A stretch of 64,000 nt of DNA from Saprospiraceae bacterium (GTDB taxonomy: Bacteria > Bacteroidota > Bacteroidia > Chitinophagales > Saprospiraceae): positions 178,118 to 242,117 of the forward strand of contig JAHDCU010000009.1 in assembly GCA_020629715.1 (NCBI GenBank), given 5' to 3'. This document shows positions 24,981-33,227 of this stretch, piece after piece (within the stretch, counting starts at the first letter, position 1; every line of letters starts with the position of its first letter). A program made the position numbers and the translations under genes. The notes beneath the pieces are model-generated. The model was not told the DNA's origin. It worked only from the letters and a program-made list of their open reading frames with translations, and made no database searches.

Positions 24981-26252
24981 ATGACTTTGGATAGGAGTAT
25001 TGCTCCAGCAATCGCAGCTTTAGATACCATATTGATCCCACAGATTGATGAGTATAGACTATCCAACGGTATACGCGTTATCGAACTCAACAGCGGAAGT
25101 CAAGATATCGTGAAACTAGAGTATGTCCATGCAGGGGGTAGATATCAAGAATCCCAAAAATTGGCAGCAAAGCTATACAGTAGCACTCTCCGTGACGGCA
25201 CAAGTAGCAGATCATCAGCACAGATTGCTGAGAAAATAGATTATTATGGAGCTACTTTGTCAAGTAGGTCAGGCATGGATAGTTGTTCATTGATTTTATA
25301 TTCTCTACACAAGCATCTTGATCAATTACTTCCTATTTTTTTGGATGTATGTACTGATCCTGTTTTTCCTGAAGAGGAGATCAGAAAAACATGCGTAAGA
25401 AGTTCAGAAAAACTAAAAATTCAACTGGCTAAAAACGAAGTCCTTGCTTATCGAGAGATTACATCATTGATCTTCGGTGATGATCATCCTTATGGATACA
25501 ATACCTATCCAGAGCAATACCTTAAATTAGATCGTAATCTTGCTCAAGAGCACTTTGATCATTGCATCCATACAGAGGGTAGTTTTATTATCATCTCTGG
25601 GAAGATTACAGACGCAATCAGATTAGTGATTACAAGTCGGCTCGAGCAAATACCAATTAAAGAGAATAAACGGCTTGAAAAAGTATTCGATTCATACGAA
25701 ATGCAAGCTCAAAGATTAAATATTGAGGGTCCCAATTCTTATCAGAAAGCAATAAGAGTAGGGAAAAAACTTTGCTCTAGAGAACATGATGACTATGCCA
25801 AATTGTATGTAACTAATACGGTATTAGGTGGCTATTTTGGTTCGAGGTTGATGAGTTCTATTCGAGAGGAAAAGGGATATGCTTATGGAGTGTTTTCTAT
25901 GCTTGATACTATGGCCAAAGAGGGAAGTTTTTACATTTCTACTGAAGTTGCTATAAAAAATGCTGAAGCTACGCTCTTACTGATGCAAAAAGAGATACAA
26001 GAGCTTCAAGATAAACTCATTTCAAAAGAGGAGCATCGCATGGTTACCAATTATATTATGGGTTCGTTTATCAATATGCTCGACGGTCCTTTTAAAACCT
26101 CTGAGCTTATACGAACATTATATATTTCAGGTCTTGATTTTCATTATTTAGACAGCCTCATTCATACGATAAGAGATACTAGTAGACAGGAAATCCAAGA
26201 TATAGCAAAGAAATACTTGCAATGGGAAGATATGTCAATTGTTATGGTTTAG
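24981..26252 (+). CDS. M16 family peptidase homologue lacking the zinc motif
   Basis: The 423-residue protein has the two-lobed M16 (pitrilysin/mitochondrial processing peptidase) layout: RLSNGIRVIEL at the start, a strongly conserved C-terminal lobe with SSIREEKGYAYGV, and overall length near one M16 unit. The inverted zinc-binding motif HxxEH, expected near residue 58, is replaced by AKLYSSTLRDGT, so catalysis is not expected. In this family such chains act as the non-catalytic partner of an active M16 subunit. No active partner lies adjacent here. No signal peptide is seen, so it is probably cytoplasmic. Confidence 0.85.
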   Translation: MTLDRSIAPAIAALDTILIPQIDEYRLSNGIRVIELNSGSQDIVKLEYVHAGGRYQESQKLAAKLYSSTLRDGTSSRSSAQIAEKIDYYGATLSSRSGMDSCSLILYSLHKHLDQLLPIFLDVCTDPVFPEEEIRKTCVRSSEKLKIQLAKNEVLAYREITSLIFGDDHPYGYNTYPEQYLKLDRNLAQEHFDHCIHTEGSFIIISGKITDAIRLVITSRLEQIPIKENKRLEKVFDSYEMQAQRLNIEGPNSYQKAIRVGKKLCSREHDDYAKLYVTNTVLGGYFGSRLMSSIREEKGYAYGVFSMLDTMAKEGSFYISTEVAIKNAEATLLLMQKEIQELQDKLISKEEHRMVTNYIMGSFINMLDGPFKTSELIRTLYISGLDFHYLDSLIHTIRDTSRQEIQDIAKKYLQWEDMSIVMV

Positions 26253-26311
26253 TATATCGTATCAATCAAAATATTTTTGATTATTTATAGACATATTAGG
26301 CTTTATTGAGT

Positions 26312-26319
26312 TAGTTTTG
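26312..26319 (+). promoter_or_regulatory. Putative -7 box (TAGTTTTG) for the mreB operon
   Basis: TAGTTTTG fits TAnnTTTG and lies 62 bp before the mreB ATG in the 129-bp gap after the M16 homologue. Confidence 0.35.
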
Positions 26320-26381
26320 CAATTCCCATTGAGCACGGCACAGTTTTTAGTACATACTAGGTAAGAAGATACCCAAGGCAC

Positions 26382-27413
26382 ATGAAATTTTTAAGCTTTT
26401 TTACGCAAGAGATAGCCGTTGATTTAGGAACAGCGAATACCCTTATTATACAAGACGGAAAGGTACTAGTAGACGAGCCCTCTATTGTAGCTATCGATAG
26501 GATTACGGGTGAGACTATTGCAGTCGGTAAACGGGCCATGCAGATGCATGAAAAGACTCACGAGAATATAAGAACAATTCGTCCTTTGAAAGATGGAGTA
26601 ATAGCAGATTTTCAAGCTGCGGAAAGCCTTATTCAAGGATTGATTGCGTTGATGGGAGATAAGCGTCGTTTTTTTACGCATCTAAAAATGGTAATCTGTA
26701 TCCCATCTGGTATCACGGAGGTTGAAAAAAGAGCTGTATTTGACTCAGCAGATCACGTTGATTCTAAAGAAACATACCTTATCCATGAGCCTATGGCGGC
26801 AGCTTTAGGAATAGGTCTGGATGTAGAAGCTCCGGTCGGCAATATGATCATCGATATAGGTGGAGGTACTACAGAGATTGCCGTGATTGCGCTTTCAGGT
26901 ATTGTCACGGATCAGTCTATACGTACAGCGGGTGATGAGTTTACCAATGATATCATAGATTTTATGAAGCGTAAGCATAATCTCCTGATAGGAGAGCGGA
27001 CTGCTGAGCAAATCAAGATACATGTAGGTTCAGCATTGGTGGAACTTGAAAGTCCACCTGAATCATATGCCGTAAATGGTAGAGATTTATTGACAGGTAT
27101 CCCAAAGCAAGTATATGTATCCCATGGTGAGACGGCAGAAGCATTAGATAAATCAGTAGCCAAAATAGAAGAGGCAGTTCTCAAAGCATTGGAGGATACA
27201 CCACCGGAACTTGCTTCAGACATATACCAAACAGGATTGTATTTAACAGGAGGTGGAGCATTGTTACGAGGTCTTGCCAAGCGGCTTGCAGCGGTTACAA
27301 AGTTAAAAGTCCAAGTAGCAGAAGATCCACTAAGAGCAGTGGTCAGAGGTACTGGTCTAGCGCTAAAAAATACTGACCAATATTCATTTCTTATAGATCG
27401 AAAAAGCATATAA
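26382..27413 (+). CDS. mreB: Rod-shape actin homologue MreB
   Basis: The 343-residue actin-fold ATPase has EIAVDLGTANTLI (phosphate 1), MIIDIGGGTTEIAV (phosphate 2) and TGGGALLRGLA (adenosine loop). It polymerises under the inner membrane and guides peptidoglycan synthesis. It is first in mreB-mreC-mreD-pbp2-folA; all members are on the same strand with gaps below 25 bp or overlaps, so one operon is very likely. Length and N-terminus are normal. Confidence 0.97.
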   Translation: MKFLSFFTQEIAVDLGTANTLIIQDGKVLVDEPSIVAIDRITGETIAVGKRAMQMHEKTHENIRTIRPLKDGVIADFQAAESLIQGLIALMGDKRRFFTHLKMVICIPSGITEVEKRAVFDSADHVDSKETYLIHEPMAAALGIGLDVEAPVGNMIIDIGGGTTEIAVIALSGIVTDQSIRTAGDEFTNDIIDFMKRKHNLLIGERTAEQIKIHVGSALVELESPPESYAVNGRDLLTGIPKQVYVSHGETAEALDKSVAKIEEAVLKALEDTPPELASDIYQTGLYLTGGGALLRGLAKRLAAVTKLKVQVAEDPLRAVVRGTGLALKNTDQYSFLIDRKSI

Positions 27414-27435
27414 TTTAAACCCTAGTTGAAGCCAT

Positions 27436-28272
27436 ATGAGAGGACTCTTATATATTCTCATCAAGTATGGTGGTTTCGTTTTATTCGTGGTTTTCGAATG
27501 TATTGCCTTTTATCTTATCATTAGGTTTAATACTCATCAAAGCGATATTTATATCAATAGTACCAATCGACTTTCTGGATATATCTATGAGCAAACTCAA
27601 AATATCAATGACTTCCGTTCTTTAAATGAGCAAAATGATAGAATTCAAAAAGAAAATGCAGAGCTCATAGAGAAAATCATCAACCTGCCTGGAGTACAAT
27701 TGACTCCGATAGAGCTATCTCAGGATTCTGCATATCGAGACTCTAGTCAATACCGACTGACACCGGTCAAAATATGCAATAAAGTAAGTCGCCTCAGAAA
27801 TAACTACTTTACGCTATGTCATGGTACGGCTGATGGATTGCAAAAAGGACAAGGTGTAGTTTCAAAAAATGGTATCGTAGGTAGAATCAAGGATGTATCC
27901 GAGCATTATGCACTTGTCATATCTATACTCAATACGCAGTCAGGAGTGAGTGCTTTGATAAAAGATAAAAATTATATAGGCACTTTGGAGTGGACTAGCA
28001 ATGATCCATTTGTGCTGACTCTTTTTGGAGTGCCTAAGCATGCAAGTATTACATTGGGCGATAGCGTAATTACATCAGGATACTCTACTATATTTCCTCC
28101 TGGGCTTTTCATAGGCCTAGTAGATAATTTTAAGCTTCCAGCAGGAGATAATAATTATGAAATTGATGTAAGAGTTACTCAAGATATCATGAGTGAAGAT
28201 CATCTATACGTAATACAAAATATTAGATCAGAAGAACAGTTAGAACTAGAACAACAGATCATCGTTGAATAA
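27436..28272 (+). CDS. mreC: Rod-shape protein MreC
   Basis: The 278-residue protein has one N-terminal membrane segment (about residues 12-30), a short coiled coil (LNEQNDRIQKENAELIEKI, about 60-80) and the beta-rich periplasmic MreC core with GVVSKNGIVGRI and SGYSTIFPPGLFIG. It links MreB filaments to the wall synthases including PBP2. It starts 22 bp after mreB, and its stop overlaps the mreD start. Confidence 0.95.
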   Translation: MRGLLYILIKYGGFVLFVVFECIAFYLIIRFNTHQSDIYINSTNRLSGYIYEQTQNINDFRSLNEQNDRIQKENAELIEKIINLPGVQLTPIELSQDSAYRDSSQYRLTPVKICNKVSRLRNNYFTLCHGTADGLQKGQGVVSKNGIVGRIKDVSEHYALVISILNTQSGVSALIKDKNYIGTLEWTSNDPFVLTLFGVPKHASITLGDSVITSGYSTIFPPGLFIGLVDNFKLPAGDNNYEIDVRVTQDIMSEDHLYVIQNIRSEEQLELEQQIIVE

Positions 28273-28783
28273 CATCATAAGGCATATCATCAGAGCAGTC
28301 ATTTTGATCTTAGTGCAGGTAGTAGTACTGAAACGGATAGAATTTGGTGATTATGGTTTTGATTATATCCATATCATGTTATACCCCGTGATTATTATGC
28401 TGATCCCTATTAGGACTCCAGCGGCTATTGTAGTTTCGACAGCTTTTTTACTTGGTTTTACAATCGATATGTTTTATGATTCTCCAGGTGTTCATATTAG
28501 TGCGATCGTGTTTATGGCATATATTAGGTCTTTTGTACTTAAACTTTTAGAACCTTACGAAGGATATAATGTAGATGCTATACCCAACATTTCTAGTCAA
28601 GGATTGACCTGGTTTTTGAGTTATAGCGCTATGTTACTTATCGCTTTCTGTCTTTTTTATTTTAGTGTAGAAGCCTTTTCATTTGTTTATTTCAAGGAGA
28701 TCGTTTTTAGGACTATTTTTAGCTTTATCAGCTCTATTTTGGTTTTGTTTATATACATATTACTAAGTAACCCTAAAGGTTAG
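28265..28783 (+). CDS. mreD: Rod-shape membrane protein MreD
   Basis: The 172-residue hydrophobic protein has about five membrane segments. The only plausible start is TTG at 28265, which overlaps the mreC stop by 8 bases; the next in-frame ATG would remove the first membrane helix. The overlap suggests translational coupling. The sequence is poorly conserved, as usual for MreD, and the call leans on position between mreC and pbp2. Confidence 0.88.
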   Translation: MNNIIRHIIRAVILILVQVVVLKRIEFGDYGFDYIHIMLYPVIIMLIPIRTPAAIVVSTAFLLGFTIDMFYDSPGVHISAIVFMAYIRSFVLKLLEPYEGYNVDAIPNISSQGLTWFLSYSAMLLIAFCLFYFSVEAFSFVYFKEIVFRTIFSFISSILVLFIYILLSNPKG

Positions 28784-28784
28784 T

Positions 28785-30647
28785 ATGGCGCAGCAAAATC
28801 AGCATCAAATTATTATTATAGGAGTATTTATACTTTCTGCTTTAGGCTTGATTGCAGCTGCAATCAATATACAACTGGTAGATGAAAAATATAAGGATCG
28901 AGCAGATCGGGCAACTATCAATAAAGAGGTGCTATATCCCTCTCGAGGACTGATTTATGATCGTAATCAAAAGTTGCTTGTCTATAATAATCCTTTATAT
29001 GATATCCAAGCTGTCTATAGTCAGATAGATCCTAATATGGATACTATACGCTTTTGTAAACTGCTAGGAATAGATAAAGCTACATTTATAAAAAACATCA
29101 ATAAAGATTGGTCAAGGCCTCAGTATGCTAAAACCTACCCATTTACCTTTTTATCTAAGATCAAACCCGAACAATATCATAAGTTTCAGGAACATCTGGA
29201 TGATTTTCCAGGATTTACTGGCATCATCAGAAATATAAGAGGATATCCGCATAGTAATGCCGCTCATGTACTTGGTTACCTTGGAGAAGTTAATCAAGTT
29301 GTAGTAGATACCTCTAATGGTAAATATATTCCAGGTGATTATATAGGTATAAGTGGGCTAGAACGTACCTATGAAGATGAACTTAGGGGTACAAAAGGCA
29401 TAAAGCTTACCCAAAAGGATAATTTAGGTCGTAAGACTGGGTCTTTCAATGAAGGTAACTCCAATACTCCAGCCGTATCCGGTAGAGACCTCATTACTAC
29501 CATTGATATAGATTTACAAAAATATGCTGAAAGTTTACTTCAAAATAAACGAGGTAGCGTCGTCGCTATAGAACCTGCAACAGGTGAAATATTGGCAATG
29601 TTAAGTGCACCAAGTTATGATCCTAATATTTTCAATCTTGATCGTGATCGACGGGAGTCTATTGCCAGCCTATTGATTGACTCTTTAAATAGGCCCTCTA
29701 TCGATCGGTCAATCATGTCTAAATACCCACCAGGGTCTATATTCAAACCCATATTTGCCCTTGTAGCGATGCAAGAGGGAATTAGCTACCCTAATAGGAC
29801 TATCTATTGCGATGGTAGTTATGAAGTTAATACTAGAGGGTTCAGTCAAGGTTGTAGAAATCATCCTACCCCCTATAATTGTGCTATAGCATTAGAACAC
29901 TCTTGCAATTCTTATTTTTATCAATTAATGAGGGAGTTTCTCAATAGCTATGGTGTAAAGACACCTGGTAAAGGCATGGATCGTCTAGCAGAATACCTAT
30001 CAGATTTTGGTTTAGGTAAGCCGTTAGAAGTAGATTTAATGTTTGAGAATTCAGGTTTTATACCAGATGGTAAGTTTTACGATGAACTCTACGATTATGT
30101 AAGAAATGGTTGGAGATCAACCTATGTACTTTCTCTGGGAATCGGTCAAGGCGAGTTACAACTGACCACAACGCAAATGGCAAACCTAGCGGCAATTATC
30201 GCTAATAGAGGGTATTACGTAACGCCCCATCTAGTACGGGGTATGAAAGACGCTAATCAGAGTTATATTCCTACTCCATATAAAAAGAAAACTGTAGGAA
30301 TAGATAGTGCATACTTTCCAATTGTAGTCGATGGTATGGAACGAGTAATACGATCGGGTACAGCTAGCAACTCTTATGTACAGGGTTTAGATATTTGTGG
30401 TAAAACAGGTACTTCTCAGAATCCGCATGGTGATGATCATTCAGTATTCTTCGGTTTTGCTCCAGAAAGTGATCCACAGATTGCAATAGCAGTATATGTA
30501 GAAAATGCAGGTTCAGGAGGACATATTGCTGCTCCTATCGGAAGCCTAGTGATCGAGAAGTATCTCAATAGAGAAATCTACCCTTACCGATTGCCTTTAG
30601 AACGTAGACTTAAAAATACCGTACTCTTACAACAACCTCAATCATGA
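28785..30647 (+). CDS. mrdA: Penicillin-binding protein 2 (peptidoglycan transpeptidase)
   Basis: This 620-residue class B PBP has an N-terminal membrane anchor, a dimerisation domain (RGLIYDRNQKLL) and a transpeptidase domain with PPGSIFKP (Ser318 nucleophile), SCN at 373-375 and KTGTS at 540-544. It cross-links lateral-wall peptidoglycan within the Rod complex. It starts 1 bp after mreD. In many Bacteroidota the glycosyltransferase gene rodA follows, but here folA follows directly with a 4-base ATGA overlap. Confidence 0.95.
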   Translation: MAQQNQHQIIIIGVFILSALGLIAAAINIQLVDEKYKDRADRATINKEVLYPSRGLIYDRNQKLLVYNNPLYDIQAVYSQIDPNMDTIRFCKLLGIDKATFIKNINKDWSRPQYAKTYPFTFLSKIKPEQYHKFQEHLDDFPGFTGIIRNIRGYPHSNAAHVLGYLGEVNQVVVDTSNGKYIPGDYIGISGLERTYEDELRGTKGIKLTQKDNLGRKTGSFNEGNSNTPAVSGRDLITTIDIDLQKYAESLLQNKRGSVVAIEPATGEILAMLSAPSYDPNIFNLDRDRRESIASLLIDSLNRPSIDRSIMSKYPPGSIFKPIFALVAMQEGISYPNRTIYCDGSYEVNTRGFSQGCRNHPTPYNCAIALEHSCNSYFYQLMREFLNSYGVKTPGKGMDRLAEYLSDFGLGKPLEVDLMFENSGFIPDGKFYDELYDYVRNGWRSTYVLSLGIGQGELQLTTTQMANLAAIIANRGYYVTPHLVRGMKDANQSYIPTPYKKKTVGIDSAYFPIVVDGMERVIRSGTASNSYVQGLDICGKTGTSQNPHGDDHSVFFGFAPESDPQIAIAVYVENAGSGGHIAAPIGSLVIEKYLNREIYPYRLPLERRLKNTVLLQQPQS

Positions 30648-31156
30648 TAATATCTTGTATAGTAGCCGTAGCAAAAGACCTGGTCATAGGTCGTGACAAT
30701 GATATCCCTTGGTACCTTCCAGCAGATCTTAAGTATTTCAAAAAAACAACGCTGAATCACCATATTGTTATGGGTAGAAAGTGCTACCAGTCTATAGGCA
30801 AACCATTACCTAAAAGGACGAATATTGTGATCACGAGAGATCCATTTTTTATAAGTACAGGATGTATAGTAAGACATAGTATCGAAGAGGCACTAGAGGC
30901 GGCATATGATAATGGGGCGGAAGAAGCATTTATCATAGGAGGCGGTATGATCTACGAACAGACTCAAGAATTGTGGGATAAACTGTATCTTACAGAGGTA
31001 GATATTCAAGTAGAAGGGGATATTTATTTTCCAAAGATTCAAAACGAAGATTGGAATCTTGTGTCATCAGACCAGCATAAGGCTGATGATAAGAATGAAT
31101 ATGATTATACATTCAAGATCTATGAAAGAAAAGGGGAACAAAAGGAAGTTAGTTGA
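30644..31156 (+). CDS. folA: Dihydrofolate reductase
   Basis: The 170-residue protein has the DHFR pattern: VAVAKDLVIGRDNDIPWYLPADLKYFKK (catalytic acid in the substrate loop), VMGRKCYQSIGKPLP and GGGMIYEQ near residue 105. It reduces dihydrofolate to tetrahydrofolate with NADPH. Its start overlaps the pbp2 stop, which places it in the cell-shape operon. Confidence 0.95.
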   Translation: MIISCIVAVAKDLVIGRDNDIPWYLPADLKYFKKTTLNHHIVMGRKCYQSIGKPLPKRTNIVITRDPFFISTGCIVRHSIEEALEAAYDNGAEEAFIIGGGMIYEQTQELWDKLYLTEVDIQVEGDIYFPKIQNEDWNLVSSDQHKADDKNEYDYTFKIYERKGEQKEVS

Positions 31157-32216
31157 TTTTAATGAAGATTTCCTGCACTATGTGTGGAGGTTGAAAAGGT
31201 TTGAGCTCAAGAGTCTTCAAACTGAAAAGGGTGAAAATATAACGATCATCAACGGAGGTGCATGGAATCATGATGCGGGTCCAGACTTTCTAAACGCTAA
31301 AATAAAGATAGGAGATACTACGTGGGCAGGTCATGTCGAAATTCATATCCATAGTAGCGATTGGACTAAACATCAGCACCATATGGATCAAGCATATGAC
31401 AATGTCATACTACATGTTGTATACAGTCACGATCAGGAAATCACATTGTCTGATGGGTCAGTGGTACCATGTTTAAGTTTGAAAGATCGGATTGAGAAAG
31501 ACCTATATGTCAAATTTCTTAGACTCAAGGATCATCAAGAATGGATACCATGCCAATCAATGATCAGTCAAGTAGATGAACTCAGCTGGAGTTTTTGGAA
31601 AGATAAGCTACTTATAGAGCGACTCCAGAGAAAAACTTCCTATATCAAAAAGTTATCCGATGATTATCAGAGCAATTGGCAGTTTGTAATGATACTGTTG
31701 ACTGCTAGATATTTGGTTGGAAAACAAAATGCAGATTCGCTGGAGTTTGCATTACGGTACTTAGGCCCAAGTATCATCAGAAAGTGTAGCCAATCCAATA
31801 TTCAGATTTCCGCATTACTATTAGGTACAGCTGGTTTTATATCTGATCCTAAGGAAGATTATATTCAGGAACTGAACAATGAGTATCGCTTTTTGAAAGC
31901 TAAATATGAGCTATCGAGCAAGATACTTCCGTGGAAGTATATGCGTATGCGGCCATCTTCTTTCCCAGATCTAAGACTGGCTCAGCTAGCTCAGCTATTG
32001 AATACTTCATCCCAGTTGTTTAGTAAAATATTGGATACAGAATCCGCAAAAGAGATCAACAATCTCTTCGATATAGAACTAGATCAATACTGGGATCACC
32101 ACTTTCGTGTAGGATCTACCTCTGAAAAAGCTAGTAAAAAGCAAATTGGAAAGACGACCATTCAAAGCATTATCATCAATGCAATCGCACCGTTATTATT
32201 TTACTATGGTATCTAA
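31122..32216 (+). CDS. DUF2851 family protein, cut short by an in-frame TAA
   Basis: From the ATG at 31122 (35 bases inside folA) the frame codes for 364 residues. GGAWNHDAGPDFLNAKI, AGHVEIHIHSSDW and HVVYSHD are hallmarks of DUF2851, a Bacteroidota family of unknown function with a nuclease-like appearance (His/Asp/Glu-rich N-terminal half). The frame ends ...FYYGI-TAA, but the same frame then continues with a family-like C-terminal tail for 68 codons. Family members normally include that tail, so this copy is either a recent pseudogene, read through, or affected by a sequence error. An upstream start at 31059 is open but would add an unlikely N-terminus. Confidence 0.75.
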   Translation: MKEKGNKRKLVDFNEDFLHYVWRLKRFELKSLQTEKGENITIINGGAWNHDAGPDFLNAKIKIGDTTWAGHVEIHIHSSDWTKHQHHMDQAYDNVILHVVYSHDQEITLSDGSVVPCLSLKDRIEKDLYVKFLRLKDHQEWIPCQSMISQVDELSWSFWKDKLLIERLQRKTSYIKKLSDDYQSNWQFVMILLTARYLVGKQNADSLEFALRYLGPSIIRKCSQSNIQISALLLGTAGFISDPKEDYIQELNNEYRFLKAKYELSSKILPWKYMRMRPSSFPDLRLAQLAQLLNTSSQLFSKILDTESAKEINNLFDIELDQYWDHHFRVGSTSEKASKKQIGKTTIQSIIINAIAPLLFYYGI

Positions 32217-32423
32217 AAAGACAGAGTTGATATCAAGCAAAAAGCAATAGACCTCTTACATCAGTTACCTAAGGAGAATAATGCTCTCATCAGAAAATGG
32301 AAAGATCTCAATGTATCTTGTCAACATGCGGGTGACAGTCAAGCTCTTATCCAATTAAAAACGGAGTATTGTAATGCTTTTAGATGTCTAAATTGCTCAA
32401 TTGGGCATAAACTTTTGAGGTGA
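32217..32423 (+). pseudogene. Detached C-terminal tail of the DUF2851 gene
   Basis: Directly after the TAA at 32214, in the same frame, 68 sense codons precede a TGA at 32421. They encode AIDLLHQLPKENN, KWKDLNV, SQALIQLKTEYC and RCLNCSIGHKLL, the cysteine-containing tail expected at the end of DUF2851 proteins. There is no separate start codon, so this is the same gene beyond a nonsense codon. Confidence 0.7.
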
Positions 32424-32429
32424 GAATTA

Positions 32430-32732
32430 CGGAGAACTAGTTGTTAGTTGTTAGTTGCCAGTTCTTGATGCCTAAAAAAACGTTGACCGTTTAAATGGCA
32501 AGATCGGTATAATTTCACTCATGAAAACCCCATGTGCTTTAGCTTTGTTTTGTCTTTAACGTATGGTTTCTGTAGTCTAAGATTAAGTTCTAAAAAGAAA
32601 AACCTCTAAGCCCTTCATGCGCCTCCATGGTATAGAAAAATATTATGTGCTCTTCAGCTTGTCTCGTCTTTAGCGGATGATCTCTACGTTAAAAAAACTC
32701 TAAACCCTCTATGCCTCCGTGGTATATAAAAA
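32430..32732. repeat. Intergenic repeat, copy 2, with an internal two-unit tandem
   Basis: This gap holds no gene. It begins with CTAGTTGTTAGTTG and GTTGCCAGT, matching the repeat after the helicase. Then come two diverged copies of one unit, 32532-32644 and 32645-32730, each starting ATGTGCT and ending in a CCTCCxTGGTATA phrase followed by an A-rich run. Confidence 0.5.
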
Positions 32733-33140
32733 TTACTCTTCTTCATCAGCCACTGGCTCAAGCATTCCTCTAGATTCTAGGAAGTTGTACCACTTGATCA
32801 CCTTTTTCATATCACTGACGTAGACACGATCTTCATCATAGTCAGGTACGATAGAAAGGAAGTAATCTTCGATCTCATCATTGTCGGAAGACTTAATATC
32901 GATTACAGGATTGGACTCTTGCTGATCTTTTATTTTTTGGAAAATATCTACCAATGGAGTAGTATCAGTATTGGTGTAGATAGCTACCGTCTCTAGTGGG
33001 GTAAACTGATGCTTTCTTACAGAGCAAAATCTATTCTTACCACTATCGATATCTGCAACTACAAGACCGTTAGACCTAGAGGATACCAAAGTGTATAAAC
33101 CAGGAAGCCCACTTACTGCTAGAATATTACTTACATCCAT
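32733..33140 (-). CDS. DUF5606 family protein
   Basis: From the ATG at 33140 the product has 135 residues and starts MDVSNILAVSGLPGLY, the usual beginning of DUF5606 proteins. The 13 codons upstream (MIHLQRKKKEKYI) are open but atypical. The N-terminal half (GLVVADID, LETVAIYT) is beta-rich and the C-terminal half is helical and acidic, ending in EEE. The function is unknown. It is a small soluble protein found widely in Bacteroidota. It is downstream of, and in the same direction as, the E1 dehydrogenase (about 90 bp). Confidence 0.8.
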   Translation of the reverse strand: MDVSNILAVSGLPGLYTLVSSRSNGLVVADIDSGKNRFCSVRKHQFTPLETVAIYTNTDTTPLVDIFQKIKDQQESNPVIDIKSSDNDEIEDYFLSIVPDYDEDRVYVSDMKKVIKWYNFLESRGMLEPVADEEE

Positions 33141-33227
33141 GATATACTTTTCTTTTTTTTTGCGCTGCAAATGTATCAAAAAGCTTGACAGATTATAAAA
33201 CCTTTGATAGCTATATGTCTTTTAAAA

